A stretch of 64,000 bases of DNA from Macrotis lagotis (lineage: Eukaryota > Chordata > Mammalia > Peramelemorphia > Peramelidae): assembly GCF_037893015.1 (NCBI RefSeq), contig NC_133661.1:186064306-186128305 (forward strand), written 5' to 3'. A program made the position numbers and the translations under genes. Below are positions 34,441 through 47,690 of this stretch, in pieces. The number at the start of each line of letters is the position of its first letter. Positions within the stretch are counted from its first letter, which is position 1. The notes below the pieces were generated by a model. It saw only the letters and a program-made list of their open reading frames with translations. It searched no databases and had not been told where the DNA came from.

Positions 34441-34536
34441 CTATGTGACTTAGACTGATTAGACTCTGTGAAAAGTATACACAAAATTATAGAATCTTAA
34501 AATTTAGGATTTAGAGGGAAACTATAACCCACAGGG

Positions 34537-34785
34537 GGTAGTTTGGTGGCATAGTAGATAGATTGCCAGACTTGTAGTCAGGATGACTCCTCTTCAATTC
34601 TGGTCTTGGACACTTGGATCACTGTGTGATCCTGGGCAAGTCACTTAACCATGTTTGCTTCTGTTCCTCATCAGTAAAATGAACTGGAGAAGGAAATGGC
34701 AAACCACCCTTGTATCTTTGCCAAGAAAACTCCAAATGGGAGTCTGGAGAGTTAGACATGACTGAAACAGACTTATAGTCCTTCC
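34537..34785 (+). mobile_element. tRNA-headed SINE with BovB/RTE-like tail
   Basis: Head 'gggggtagtttggtggcatagtagatag', then the tail 'aactggagaaggaaatggcaaacc ... ctttgccaagaaaactccaaatggg ... gacatgactgaaacag', the classic RTE-derived SINE tail. Confidence 0.8.
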
Positions 34786-36404
34786 CAGTGACCCATATAT
34801 TCACTACAACACATCCAAGGTGCTGTTCTTTAACTTTTGTCTGAAGGCAGACCATAAAGGAAAACCATTACCAAAATAAATCATTTTACTTTGGGATAGA
34901 TCTAATGAGGAGGAAGTTTTTCTTACCTCAATAATAAATTTACCTCTTTGCAACATCCACATACTCTTCTTTCTGACATTTGGGGCTAACCAGAATAAAA
35001 GATAATTTCATTTCCACTTGAGAATCTTTCAAATTTCTGAAGATAATTGTCAGATTCCTCCCACCACCACCACCACCAAAGCTTCTTGTCTCCAAATTTT
35101 TAAAGACCTCCAATTTCCTTCAATTTGACCATGTCTATTGATGTGTTGATTTTGTGCAGCAAAACTGACTGCTGCAAATCCATTCAATAACAACTATTTA
35201 GTGGATGTTACTCATATGACATTCAGCTGTTTGTGAGCCTCTGTAGTTCTATATCTCAGTTCACAATGTATGTAAAGATATGGTTTCTTTTTCTGTCCTT
35301 TTACGCATATTTTCAATATCTTCATACCCTAATAATACACGGTCAATTTATTGGAAAGTTACATGCGGCACTCTAGTTTTTCCAGTTTGTCCAGTTCTTT
35401 ATTTCCTTTCTGTTTATCTTTCCTTTGGACTTTTGCAAAATAAGTTGACATGAATCTACTATCACTACTATGTAACTGTCAATGTATTCTTGTAGCTCAG
35501 TTAATGTTTCTTTTATGAATTTAGATGCCAGGGCTTTTGGAGCACTTAAGTTTAATATTGATATTAGTTTGTTGAATATGGTTCCTTTCCATTTTTTTGT
35601 TTATTCCTTTTTATATTTTAGATATTTCTTTTTTTGTGTTTTCTGATAACAGGATTGTAATTCTGCTTTTTTTGGATTTACTTAATGCAGAATAAATGAT
35701 TTTTGCTTAGTTTTATTCTTGTTACATCTGTTTTTTTTAAATGTGTTCCTTGTAAGCAACAGATTGTGAAATTATATTTTCTTATCCAAATTGTCACTTT
35801 TTTGTTGTTTTATTAGATTATTTATCCTATTCATATTTAAAGTTATGAGAATTAGGTTTATATTTTCTTCCATCATCTCTAATTCCCCCCCTCAAATTAG
35901 GATGTTCCCCCCCCCCAATGCTGTAAACACAGAGCTATGTCTCTTCACTTAAATAAACATCTATTTGAAAGCAATCTTTGAATGGCTTTTGAATGGCTCT
36001 CTTCCCATTACCTTTGAGCTTTACCTTCCCATTTGTTATACTTTTCCCAGATTTTAGAGTTTTGTTATTTCCTTTTTCTCTCTTGCTTTTATCTAGTTAT
36101 TTAATTTTCACTTTTTCCCTTCTCAGTTAGGTAGTCAAGTAGCACCCTCTTTCTTTCTTCTCCTTAAATTTGGCTTGTTAGTATTTGAATTTAACCTTCT
36201 GCACCTTTCTAGAGATGATTTCTTTTAAAAAAAGGAATTGATTTCTTCATTTACTTCATTATTTATCTTCCATTTTTAGTCCATTTTGGATTCTTATTCT
36301 TTGATTTATAGCTCTTATACTTTTTAGCCTTTTTAAAATTTCTCTATTCCTTATAGAATGAAAACTTTTGAAATACTTATTTTCAGTTCTCTTCTAGGCA
36401 AGAT

Positions 36405-36515
36405 ATATATTTATATATCTATATATCTATATATCTATATATCTATATCTATATCTATATCTATATCTATATCTATATCTACATCTATATCTATATCTAT
36501 ATATATATATATATT
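36405..36515. repeat. (CTATAT)n microsatellite
   Basis: About 110 bp of ATCTAT/ATATCT units. Confidence 0.95.
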
Positions 36516-36867
36516 TGGGGAGATCTTGTCCCTTGGCCTTCTTGTTTACTGTTAAGATTCACTTTTAGAAAAACTATTTTCTTTTAGTGATAGAGATGGC
36601 ATTCCCTCATATTAGGAATTATTCTGTGTCCTTATTTATGCAGCTCATTTTTGACCTTTTTCCTCCTCTTGGTCATTCCCTCCATTTCCCTCGGAATCTG
36701 TTTCCTAGCTTCATGCCCTTTTACTCTTCTGAATGTCAATTATCTCCATGCATTTTTTGATTCTTCTTCTCCTGAAACAGGATGTCTATCCTGCTTAATA
36801 TGTATTGACTGACTTAGGTTATTTCCATTATAAAATATTATAGAGTATAATAGAATATATTTCTTCT

Positions 36868-37171
36868 CCCATCAGAGTTGCTGTTTGTCCTTCATTCCTG
36901 AAGAAGATCATGACCTCAGGGAAGTGATGCCATGATATGAACCATGTTTGAGTGAGAGGGTACTATGCAAAGTCACCAGTCTCACTTTCTCTTTCAGAGT
37001 CATCTGGGTCCAAGGGCCAGATATAGATTAGGACAACTATAGATGACCCTATCAAGGTTAAGTGACTTGCCCAAGGTCACTCAGCTAGTAAGTGACAAGT
37101 GTCTGAGGTCACATTTGAACTCAGGTCCTCTAGGGCTGGAGCTTGATCCATTGTACCACCTAACTGCCCAA
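36868..37171 (-). mobile_element. Long tRNA-headed SINE with RTE-type tail
   Basis: Reverse full-length copy. The tail 'tttgtccttcattcctgaagaagatcatgacctcagg' comes first, the head 'gatccattgtaccacctaactgccc' last. Confidence 0.8.
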
Positions 37172-37737
37172 CAGGGCCCAAAACAGTATCCATCACTGAT
37201 ATTCATTCTTACTATTGAAACAAGGTTTTCTCCTTTCTTTGCCCCCTTTTCAGTCTCTCCTTTTACCTGCTCACACATTTTCCATAGGCTGTGAATTCTA
37301 TCCATTCATAGCCTTTGGCTTGATAAAGATTCACCATATATATTCCCCTCTATCATCTTCCCTCTCTCTCTCTCTCTCTCTTCTTTTATATGCTCTCCCA
37401 TTCTGGAAATTAGCCCTTTGAAAAGTACCTGTAGAATGCAGTGTTGTGAGATTTAGCCCAAGATGTTTCAGGTCTGTTTTTCCACCATGACTTTTACTTC
37501 TACTTTCACCCTTGTCTCTTTATGCACATTTAGAAAAAAAATGTCTTAGTGGATTCTGTGTTGTTATTTTGTTGGTGTTGTCTTTAAGTACTATATTTAG
37601 TTTATCTTTTTGCATTTCTGCTGTCTGGGGTATTTGAGGAGTAAACAATCTCTTCAGGTCTTGTTTTCTTTTGGGGTATGTTTCAAATACCTCTTTTTTG
37701 TTGAACTCAACTATTATCCTTGTATTTTCATTCATGT

Positions 37738-37915
37738 TGTTGTTATTCAAATGTTTTCAGTTGTGTCTGACTTTTCATGACTTTTTCTTAATAAAGATAA
37801 TTTTCCATTTCCTTCTCTAGCTCATTTTACAAATGAGGGAACTGAAGCAACTAAAGGTGAAGTAATTTGCTCAAGGATACACAATGTTTAAGGCTGGATT
37901 TGAATTCAGGTTTTC
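37738..37915 (-). mobile_element. SINE with BovB/RTE-like tail, reversed
   Basis: 'ttttcagttgtgtctgacttttcatgac' is the reversed RTE tail, followed by 'aatgagggaactgaagcaactaaagg' and 'ggctggatttgaattcagg'. Confidence 0.7.
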
Positions 37916-38854
37916 CATTCTATTTTGTAGCATCTAATAGGTGCAGGATAATATTAAATTATTTGTATTTCTTTTCCTTTATGTGTGAAAGTCTTCTGGT
38001 CATTTACAGAATTTGTTATTTCTCAGAGGAATTGTTCAACTTAACAATTCTATGTTGTAGAGCTTGCAGATTGGGTTTTGTTTTCATTTTTTATTTTCTT
38101 GAGGCAATCTATGGATTCTTTTAGTTAACCCTTTATTTTCTTTGTTCAGTTATACTGGGGAATTTTCTTGTATTATTATTATTTGCATTATGGCATCCAT
38201 TTTAAAAAAATTTGTCTTGCTCTTCATAGAGACTTATAATCCTTACATTATCTCTATCATCCTGTTTCAAGGTCAATATATTTTACTTGCTGGGAGATCA
38301 TGTTTTCTTTTAATGTTATTTTTTCCCTTCTTCTTCTGCGTTACATTTCCAATGTTATCATCTGTTTTTTGGAGGGTAAGATTTTCATTGTAGATAGATT
38401 CATGTTTTTCTGTTCTATTAATTATTTCTTCTTTGCAGGCTATAAATTCTTCTCTCATAATTTTTCTTTTTCTTTTAAACCACTCAGGAATCATGTGCTA
38501 TGATTCCATGATATGTTCAAAATGCACAGGATCCTTTAGTTCATTAGTTATTGGATCATATTCCTTTTTCTTACAATACTTATTTACAGATATCTTAACT
38601 CATTACTTGATCTGGAGGACTTATTTCCTTAATAATTATTAATACTTTCTATTTTATTAATACTATTCTATTAATACTTTCTCATTTGTTTTATCTGCAT
38701 ATGTTCAGGCTTTTTGTGTATTCTTCCTGAAATTTTTGTCAGTCTTTTTTTTTCATATTTTCCCCTCTTGCTCACTTTCTGACTTTTTTTCTTTTGATGG
38801 CAGTTTCCCTGGGGGGGTGATAGAACTGACCCCAGTTGAATTCTAGTTTCTTTT

Positions 38855-39438
38855 AGTCTGAGTGAAGCACCATGCAGCTCCCTGTCTTTGTTTTTTGATC
38901 TTGATCCCTCTCAGATCACTCAGATGACTATGAAGTAATGTCATGGTCTGTACAAAATTTTGCCTTTTGTGGTTTGGACTTCCATGACTTTGGGAAGAGG
39001 ATGTATGTGAGGGGAGAGGGAAGGTTGGATTGGAGTGTAGAGTTGACTTCTGGTACAAGTATAAACTTGTGTCCTGCCCTAAATTCCTCTATTCTTCCAA
39101 CTGAATAGATTTACAGAACAGTACAGAACAATGTCATCAATTATTGGAATCTGAGCAAATTTTTGCATTTTGGAAGTTGGATCTTCAAGGCACTTGTAGT
39201 AAGGATTATCATGTAGAATTGAGTTCTCTATCAATAAAAAGTTGTCCTGACCTCTGTTTCCTTTCTTCCTCCATTCTCCTGCAAAGTCCTTTTGTGACAC
39301 AGAATGTTGCCACATGACTATGAGAAAGGAATAAATTCCTGCCTTTTTTTGAGTTTAAATCTCCAAGATCTTACGAGGAAGAAGAAATTTGGGATTATGG
39401 TGTTGGGTTCTATTGTAATCCCCTGGGTGTGCTTATTT
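38855..39438. other. No recognised feature
   Basis: Short frames only. No domain or repeat recognised. Confidence 0.35.
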
Positions 39439-39450
39439 AATCCTGCTGCT

Positions 39451-39617
39451 GGGGGCAGCTAGGTGGCACAGTGGGTAGAGCCCTGGTCCTGGAGTAAGGA
39501 GGACCTGAGTTCAAATCTGACCTTGGACATGGAATACTTAGTTAGCTGTGTGACCTTGGGCAAGTTACTTAACCCCATGGCCTTGCCAAAATAACAAAAA
39601 TAAAACCTTTTAAAAAA
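39451..39617 (+). mobile_element. WSINE-like SINE with 12-bp TSD
   Basis: Full-length copy from GGGGGCAGCTAGGTGG. AATCCTGCTGCT flanks both sides (39439-39450 and 39618-39629). Confidence 0.9.
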
Positions 39618-40083
39618 ATCCTGCTGCTGCTGAATGGTCATCAGTATGACAGAGAATGCTAGCTAAGATTGCCTTAGGGGTTACAGTTTATTGTCCTTCT
39701 CTGTTATTAAGTCATTAGGTTTTTTACCTTGTTTAGGTTCTCAGTGGTTAATAGAGGTGGCTAAAAGCACTTTATCTCTGGTGAAAAATTCCTGTTTTGG
39801 TGAAATTTGAGAGATTGTGAAGATTAGAGAAAATGTCTAGTCCTCCATTGTGTTGGTCATGTGACCCAAAAATCTAAGGCTATATTTTTTATTTAGAATT
39901 TTTGTAACTGTATGTGTTATCCTTCCTTTGTGAATGTAAATAACTTGATATTTGCTAGAGGATACATACATGTATAATAATTTGTAAATTGAATTATAAA
40001 CTTTTATGTATTTAGGGCTTTACTTTTTTCTAACCTAGGAGAATACCTCAAAGGTATTTCCTTTGGCTAAGGATATTTTTTTA

Positions 40084-40466
40084 GGAGGCAGATAGGGTTA
40101 AGTGGTTTTCCCAGGTTCATTCAGCTGATGTTTCTGAGGTCATATTTGAAATCAGGTTCTTCTGACTCCAGGGCTGGTGCTCTATCCATTTTACCACCAA
40201 GAAGGTAAACAAAACACATTAGGACCCTTACCTATGCAAAGTTTTCACAATTCTCTAATTTTACCTTATAATCCAAACTTTTGGGGTTATCCAGAATTAT
40301 GAAAATTAGGATGATTTCAGACAATGTCAAAGTATTTTTTTTTGGCAAGGCAATGTGGTTAAATGACTTGCCAAAGGTCACACAGCTAGGTAATTATTAA
40401 GTGTTGGCAGATGCATTTGAACTCAGTTTCTCCTGACTGCAGGGCCAGAGCACTATCCACTTGTGT
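40084..40466 (-). mobile_element. Two diverged reversed WSINE-like copies
   Basis: 40084-40200 and 40335-40466 each run from the 3' part (gggttaagtggttttcc; ggcaaggcaatgtggttaaa) towards the head. Both heads are partly lost. Confidence 0.7.
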
Positions 40467-40652
40467 GATTAATTGCTTTAGTTTGGATTTGTACGTACAG
40501 TAAGACACTTTCCAGAAGGGGAAAAACATGAAGTACTTTATTATTACAATAAATGTAAAGTCAAAGGAAGCTTGCAACAATAATAACTAATAATTCCTAA
40601 TAGGATTTTAAGTATGTCAAATGCAATTGAGATAATGAAAGGGATAAGAAAC

Positions 40653-41047
40653 TGTTGTGGCTTGCTTCCTTGGGGCCCACAGTGGCTACCACCCTCCCGG
40701 AGGGGAGCTGAGAACAAGGAGTCAAGCCACTACTGCCTTATGCCTCCAGCTCAATTTTATTACTGCTTAGCTATTACATATATACTGTTAGGTCTTCCGG
40801 GGTAGAACAAAGAAGATGAGGTAATTAGGGGGTGCACAAGTGGTGTGTATGTGCAGCGTCTTGCATTACAGGATAAGGGGGTACATTAGGGGGGAGGTGG
40901 TAAAACACAGCTGTGTCTAGTGCCCTTGGTCTGTGGAATGGAATGTCCAGCTCCCAAGGACTCTGGCACACCTTATCTCTCAGGGCGGTATGCCAGCTCC
41001 TGAGACTGTCGAGGTGGCAGTCTGTTAGAATAGCCTGTGTTCCCACA
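40653..41047 (-). mobile_element. Solo LTR of an endogenous retrovirus
   Basis: A 395-bp unit with TG...CA ends and 6-bp flanking duplications AGAAAC (40647-40652 and 41048-41053). On the minus strand it has a TATA-like stretch and AATAAA at 40761-40756, the usual LTR order. A 6-bp duplication is typical of class II (beta-like) retroviruses. There is no internal region, so it is the fossil left by LTR-LTR recombination. Confidence 0.8.
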
Positions 41048-41107
41048 AGAAACATTATCAAAAATAATCATAAGAGATATAAAGTTTTATCAAAGATAAT
41101 CAATCAA

Positions 41108-41251
41108 GGGGGCAGCTAGATTGCACAGTGGATAGAGCACCAGCCCTGGAGTCAGGAGAACCTGAGTTCAAATCTGATCTCAGACATCTAATAATTGCGT
41201 ATCCGTGTGACCTTGGGAAAGTCACTTAATCCCATTGCCTTCCAAAAGAGA
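41108..41251 (+). mobile_element. WSINE-like SINE with 16-bp TSD
   Basis: Full-length copy. AAAGATAATCAATCAA (41092-41107) and AAAGATAATCAATCGA (41252-41267) differ at one base. Confidence 0.9.
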
Positions 41252-41892
41252 AAAGATAATCAATCGAGGTAGAAAGTTTTTCCTAATCAGACAAACAAGC
41301 CAATCTGGGAAGCTTCAACTTAGGCTGGGAAACCCTGGATTTCAACAGTCAACCTTCCACAGTCCCAATCAGAAGGGTCCCAGGCAAAGTGTATCTTCTC
41401 CATGGGTGAGATTCCAAAGGGGTCTGAGCAAGGTTTGTGTAATTATAGGATTCTAAACAAAGAAGGCATGATGCCAAGTATCTAAGTGACTCTGGACTCA
41501 GAAGAGTCATCCTGAAACCAGTCAAGTTTCAGGAGAGATGTTTCTTCTCCAGATAATTGGGGAAAGGGGGTATGTTTACAGGACTGGCCAAGTTCCCACT
41601 AAACATTCCCCTCCTTATCAGTGACTGGCTAGGTTCCCAATTACATGAGTGTTTTATGAATCCAATTACTCTTACCAATATTTTTGTCCAGCTAATCATT
41701 CACCACTGCACCACCAAGTTACCCTAAAGTATTTTTTAAAGAAATCATTCCTATAGATAATAGATTTCTGTAGGTGACACAAAAAATAAAAAGATGACCC
41801 TCCAAGCATTGCCCTAAAATTCCTGGATTTTTAGGATGAAATGTCCTTAGTGTTTGTCAGAATTTTTTTTTTATAAAAAGTAGAAACTGGGG

Positions 41893-41974
41893 AACTATTA
41901 TTAAAGTATGGTATCAGAGGGTATTCCTGACTCCAGGGCCGGTGCTCTGTCCACTGCGCCACCTAGCTGCCCAA
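41893..41974 (-). mobile_element. WSINE-like SINE fragment
   Basis: The head half is well conserved (ttcctgactccagggccggtgctctgtccactgc), with a shortened 3' part. Confidence 0.7.
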
Positions 41975-44900
41975 GATCAGAACTTCTTAATAGATTTCAA
42001 GGGGTCTGTGAACTTGGTTGGGGAAAAAAGAAATCACATCTTAATTTTCATTAATATCTAATTGAAATTAAACATTTCACCCAATTGTGAATGTGGGCAA
42101 CAAACAGTATTTTGAGAGTAAGTTCATAGGCTTCACCAATCTGCCAAACAGGCCTGTCTTCTGTCTCTGTGTCTGTGTCTCTTTATGTCTTTTTCTCTTA
42201 CACACACAAACACACACATACACATGCACACACATATGCCCATTCTTACTTATAAAGATTAAAAATCCCTTCCTAAATAGATGGTAGAAAGCTCTGTGAC
42301 ACAGTAAGTCTCTTGGGAGGAATTTGCCTATCAATTTCTAACTAACCTTTGTAATATTTGAGACTGACCTGAGCTATGTACCATCTCCTCTACAGCCCTC
42401 TAGAGCCCTCTACTGGTCTTGCATTTCATTTCCTGGGTATTGTGGATAGTTGATCATAAAATCACTTATTTAGATGGCTTTTGCTGTAAGTTTAAGATTA
42501 AACAGTAATGCAAATAAGATCATCTGTCCAATTGCCCTTTCCAATTATTTTCTGTGATACCAATTAGTAATGGTAACTCATTTGCTAAAAGTAGTTACTA
42601 ACATATGGCCTATGAAATATATTATCTTTCTCTACTCCTGAGCCCCCTTTAATACAACCCAAATTAACTTTACCTCATCATAATAGGAGAATTTAATCAT
42701 CTGGTTTGGGTACCAATTATAGGTCATCGTGTTGAATCTGAATTTATTTATTTTTAGGGATTACTTTCACTTCTCCTGCTACTTTCTTGTGCATATTTTT
42801 GGGTTTCCCTAGGGAATGCTCACTTAGCTGACCCTAGTAGTATTAGCTTAGGTAACCAATGGAAGGGCTTCTCTAAAGTCTTTATGACTTTTCATCAAAA
42901 GGAGCTGCCTATAAAGGAGAGACAAGATGATCAAGGAAATATCCACATTGGAAATGGATCCTAAACCTAAAGAGTGAATAAGGTTCTTATAGGCTGTTGC
43001 TACTCAAATTTTATAATTCTTTTGTTGAAGACATTTTCATCAGCATGTCAATTTCTAGAAGAAAAGTGAATGATTAATCATTGAATTGGTTTTAGATAGA
43101 TGTGCCATTTTGATGTGTTTGTCCAAGGAGGCTATGCCATGTTGTTTACATGCATAGTAAAATAGTTTTAATAGTTCCTTTCTTTTTGAAATCCTTAGGC
43201 ATAGGCTTACTCTGTTTATTAATAAGACATCCAGCTCTTATCCCTACCCTTAGGGTCTATAAAAATTATGTCAAATTCTTCCTGCATGAATTCTAATCAT
43301 TTTTTTACTGGAGATAACACTGTTAAAAATTAGAAAGAACAAATTCTTAATAACTGTGAATTTTCCTGGGAAAGATTATATACCTCCTTTCCTTCTGTGT
43401 CAATTATTATTTCCATACTCTACGTAGTTGTATGGGGTGTTCAGGAGGACTAACACTTCTAGTGTGAGGGCTTGCCAAGCCCTTTTCAAGGTTCCTCATC
43501 CACTTTTGGTATCCACCTGATTCACCCAACTCTCTCACCTGTGACTCTAAGAAGAAGTCACATTTCAGCAAACCATCTCAGGAAAAGGAATAAATCAAGT
43601 TGAGGATAACTGACAGGACTTAGGGGGATATCTACTCTAAGTGTATGAAGATTTTTCTTCGGTAGAATGGGCAAATGAGAATAATTTATTCTGACCTTCT
43701 TGAAGACAGCTGAAGCAGGTGACTTGCTTGGTCAGGGACCGAAGATATTCATTTCATCTATTGTATCCTGGCTGATACAACTGTATCACCAATTGTCTTG
43801 ACTTTTGTCCTTCCATTAAACTTCTGAAAACTCAAAGAGGGAGTGAGACTGACAATTTTTGCAACGCTGCTTCATTTAAATCCAATACAATAAAGTCAAG
43901 ACATCATTGATCTTTGAAAATGTCAGATAAAGAAAACAGCAATATTCCTCCTTCAGCAAAGAAGAGACTTTTTCCCATTGAAAGAAGCTGAGTACCCATA
44001 TGAAAAGAAATTGTACTCTGCATTTTAGGTATGTCTGCCAGAAATTTTATTTAATTTTAAATTATTCTAAAAAAAAAGAAAAAAATATTCTGGCACAATT
44101 TCTTCATATTCTTGGACAATTCCCTTCTTTGTGCTGATTCATAGTAACTTGTAAAAATCTTGCACAAGGAAAAGGTTGTACTATGTTAAAAGTTTGAGGT
44201 TAACATTCCAGAATAGTCACTACTCAAGAGTGAAAAGGTTCCTTTCTTAATGCAAAAGAGTGAGTCAATGTACTGTAGATTCAGGGAATAAGGAAAGAGA
44301 AGACTTCCCTTAAAGGGTCTATTGCTTTATCATTTCTGGGGATAATTTATTTTTAACAAACTAGTCCTACTCTAATAACAAATTTGGTAAACATTTTCAA
44401 CCTGTTTACCTAACATGGCCTTTTGTTCTTGACCTGAACCATCTTTCTAAGGGGGGAGAGTTTGAAAGGGTTTTTAGAGAGACTTATTCAATATTTTCAG
44501 TTGCACTAAAAAACATAAATAATAATACAAATATAAATGATATAAATTACAATAAACATCATATATATAAATGTTATATTAAATATAATGAATATATTAT
44601 AAACCAGAAGTATAGTTAATATTATAGTATAAATATAAATAATAAGCATAAATTTGCAAATATTCTGTCAGTTGAGTAGGACTGATTATTGAAATTTTTT
44701 AAAAATGAAGAAGGCACCTTTCTACCATCATGGTTGCCTGATTGGGAAATAGATAAGCCACCCACTTCACAGGTACCTAAACCATTAATACCCTAAATTT
44801 TTCTTCATATTTAATAATGATTAAGAAATTCAAAGAAAAACTCTATCACTGTGCATTCTACATTTTTCCTTTTCTTTCTATTAGGATCTGACTTGAAAAG

Positions 44901-46218
44901 ATTCCCCTTTCTGTCTTATCTATATGTTTAATTCTCTGGCTCCTTAAAATACACACCATATACCAGAGGGCCCCTCCTTTTATCCCCTTCCTAGTAGTGA
45001 TAGTAATCCTCTACACAATGGAATCTGGGATGGGGAGCCTCTTGACCTTTCTATCTTATTTTCAGCTGAAAAGGATAGGCTTTGCTTATTCCTTGATGAA
45101 GAGTGTTGCTTCTGTGTGAATCAATCAGACCTAGACAGAGATGCTACAGAAAAAAATTATCTGACAGATTCTCATGCATCAGAGATAAACCGATCATCTG
45201 GACTTCAGACCTCCAGCATACTCCCATGACTCCTACCCATATTAACTCCATTGCTTTTTCTCTTTCTTGCATATTTCCTAAATTCTCCCTTCTACTGTCA
45301 TCCTTCATATAAAAGACAATGAGCACAAAAAGACAATGAACATGGCCAAATCAATACTATTGCTCCAGACTCAAGGATACCAACAACTTCTCCCTTTACC
45401 TCAGCCCCCATATGATGATGTCACCGCCCAGCTAGAAGCAGTTATAGAAGAACTCACCTTCGACCCCAACTCCATTTCATAAAAAATAAAACAAGAAGAC
45501 AGGAATGTTGGATACAAATCTAGGTTTCCCTATAGCCCAATTTGAACCTAGTTGAGTATTTCTTCCACAGAAACAAAACTTGACTGAGAAAATGAAACTT
45601 AACTTCCATGGAAACCATAACACTTTGCTTTCCTATAGCTCTCATCCATAAAAGGCATGATCATCAAACATACCCACTGCTGGAGTCTGCTCTGGACCCA
45701 ACCTGACAGAGGGATTTGTTCTTTCAACAAATCACTTTACACCCTGTCCATTCACATTTTACTGTTGTCCTCTTTATGCCATTGGCTTTCTGACCTTACA
45801 CTGACTACTACAATTGTTTTGCCAAGAAGCCTCCTGTAGTGGGATTTTCAAGGATCTAATCACAGAAAGAATTCAGTTTAATATCTATATATATATAGAG
45901 ATATATATACCTAGCTAGCTAGCTAGCTAGATATCAAGAAATAAGCCAGGAGCCCCAGATTGATTATATAAGTAGTTAATAATCAAAGTGGGGTAGTCAT
46001 ACCAAAGAAGTCCAAGGCAATCACTAGACAACAGTCATGGATCCCCACAAAGACTACCCCAAAATTCCCATGATAATTTGTCAAAGGTTTTATTTAAATT
46101 TTAATTCTATAGCAAGTGATTAAAATTCTCCTATTTCATTAGATTCCTATGGATCAAAGTAGGCAGCAGAGGAGTGGGGGAGACTAAGATAACATCTAAT
46201 TAGTATTTCCCCTTAACA
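41975..46218. other. 4.2 kb without recognised genes or repeats
   Basis: Contains a CA-rich patch (42198-42232), a TA-rich patch (44510-44650) and a (CTAG)n run (45910-45931). Open frames at 45103-45312 and 45657-45839 have no recognisable domains. A decayed retroelement is possible near 43.4-46.0 kb, but I found no terminal repeats or protein motifs that prove it. Confidence 0.4.
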
Positions 46219-46227
46219 GTAAACTAG

Positions 46228-46385
46228 GGTTGGCTAGGTGGTGCCGTGGATAGAGCATTGTCCTTGGAGTCAGGAGTACCTGGGTTCAAATTTGGCCACA
46301 GACACTTAATAATTATCCAGCTGGGTAACCTTGGGCAAGCCACTTATCCCCATTGCCTTGAAAAATCTAAAAAAACAAAAAAGAG
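46228..46385 (+). mobile_element. WSINE-like SINE, first of a tandem pair
   Basis: Full-length copy. GTAAACTAG flanks it at 46219-46227 and 46386-46394. Confidence 0.88.
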
Positions 46386-46394
46386 TGTAAACTA

Positions 46395-46562
46395 GGGAGA
46401 ACTAGGTGGCACAGTGGATAGAGCACCAGCCCTGGAGTCAGGAGGACCTGAATTCAAATCTGACATCAGACACTTAATAATTACCCATCTGGGTGACCTT
46501 GGGCAAGTCACTTAACCCCATTGCCTTGCAAAAAAAAGAAAGAAAAATGTTAAAAAAAAAAA
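46395..46562 (+). mobile_element. WSINE-like SINE, second of a tandem pair
   Basis: Full-length copy directly after the duplicated target. GTAAATTA just beyond its A-rich tail is a decayed third copy of the target. Confidence 0.88.
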
Positions 46563-46569
46563 GTAAATT

Positions 46570-47384
46570 AAAGGAAGGCTTAGTCTGTAATGCCATCAAT
46601 AGGTCCTGAGAGGTAAATTTGGGGATTGGAGCTTTAAACTCTTCTTTTTCCTGAAATGTCTTCCCTTCTCCCTCCACCCTGACCTGTGTTCTTGCCACCT
46701 GTGTTTTCACCAGCTCTTCCATACCTTGCCCCCAGCCCCATTCTACTTTGGGAGACAATCTTTGATTGGATAAGCCAGAGGTGATGTGATGGGTATAGAG
46801 AAATTTCTACAGGGAAATTCCAATCATCTTCATCAAAGCTTCTCCACACTGGTTAGCTAGAGGTCACAACTTACCAAACTAAGAATAAATGTGCTTTTAA
46901 CCTAGTTCAGTTTTTGATCTTCCTTACTTTGGGAAGAAATCCCAACAGTTTCCATAAATTATAGAAATCTATAAGAAAGGAACAGCAAAGTATGTTAGTG
47001 CAGATTGGTAAATATTTTGAGTTTCCTTACCTTCTTGGCCTTGGGTTGCAGACACCTGGGTGCTATATCAGTTCTGTTTTGGCTGGAGTCTTAGGCTTTC
47101 AAGCCTACGGACCTGTCATGTTCTGATTCTGTTCTGGTTAGTATGCTTTCTTTTGGCTTACATCAATCTTAGTTTGCATTATTTGTAGTTTTCATTAATT
47201 GGGACTTCATATTGTTGTTATTAATGACTTTTCACTGATAAAAATTTTTGTTGGGAACTCACACTATGCATGTACTTTACTGTTAAAGACTTTTGCTAGA
47301 AAACCCTATCATGATTTTCACTGATTTAAAGGGTAACTGTTACTATGGCTTTTACAGCTTAATGAATCCACATCCCAGGCTTTC
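46570..47384. other. No recognised feature
   Basis: Minus-strand frames here (46849-46634, 46758-46474) overlap the SINE in part and have no domain. Confidence 0.35.
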
Positions 47385-47386
47385 AA

Positions 47387-47690
47387 AGGTCAGTTTGGTG
47401 GCACAGTGAATAGCACACTGGCCTTGGAGTCAGGAAGACAGGAGTCTAAATCCAGTTTCAGACACTTGCCTAATACTAGCTGTGTGACCTTGGGTTAGTC
47501 ACTTAACTCAGGGTCATTTTCAGACATCCTGGTTCATATCTCTGAGCACTAGATCCAAATGACTCTGGAGGAGAAAGTGAGGTTGGTGACTTAGCACAGC
47601 AGCCCCCTCACTCAAAATTCAATTCATGTACTTGTCATGGCATCACACTGATGTCATGGTCTTCTTTGAGAATGAAGGTCAAACATCAAA
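47387..47690 (+). mobile_element. Long tRNA-headed SINE with RTE-type tail
   Basis: Head 'ggtcagtttggtggcacagtgaatag', middle 'aggagaaagtgaggttggtgactt', tail 'tcatggtcttctttgagaatgaaggtcaaacatc'. Confidence 0.8.

Larger units (their letters stand above)
35380..38850 (-). mobile_element. Old L1-like LINE remnants, reversed
   Basis: On the minus strand a basic ORF1-like frame lies at 38494-38273 (PEWFKRKRKIMREEF, HESIYNENLTLQKTDDNIGN). More coding remnants are at 37750-37520. An ORF2-start-like stretch lies near 35850 (LITLNMNRINNLIKQQ, then LLLTRNTFKK). SINEs split it at 36868-37171 and 37738-37915, and a (CTATAT)n microsatellite at 36405-36515. Assignment of the upper part to the same element as the lower part is inferred from order only. 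Confidence 0.5.

Noticed and set aside
45910-45931. (CTAG)n palindromic run as a possible cruciform or regulatory site
   Set aside because: A simple tetranucleotide repeat next to TA repeats, with no nearby gene to regulate.
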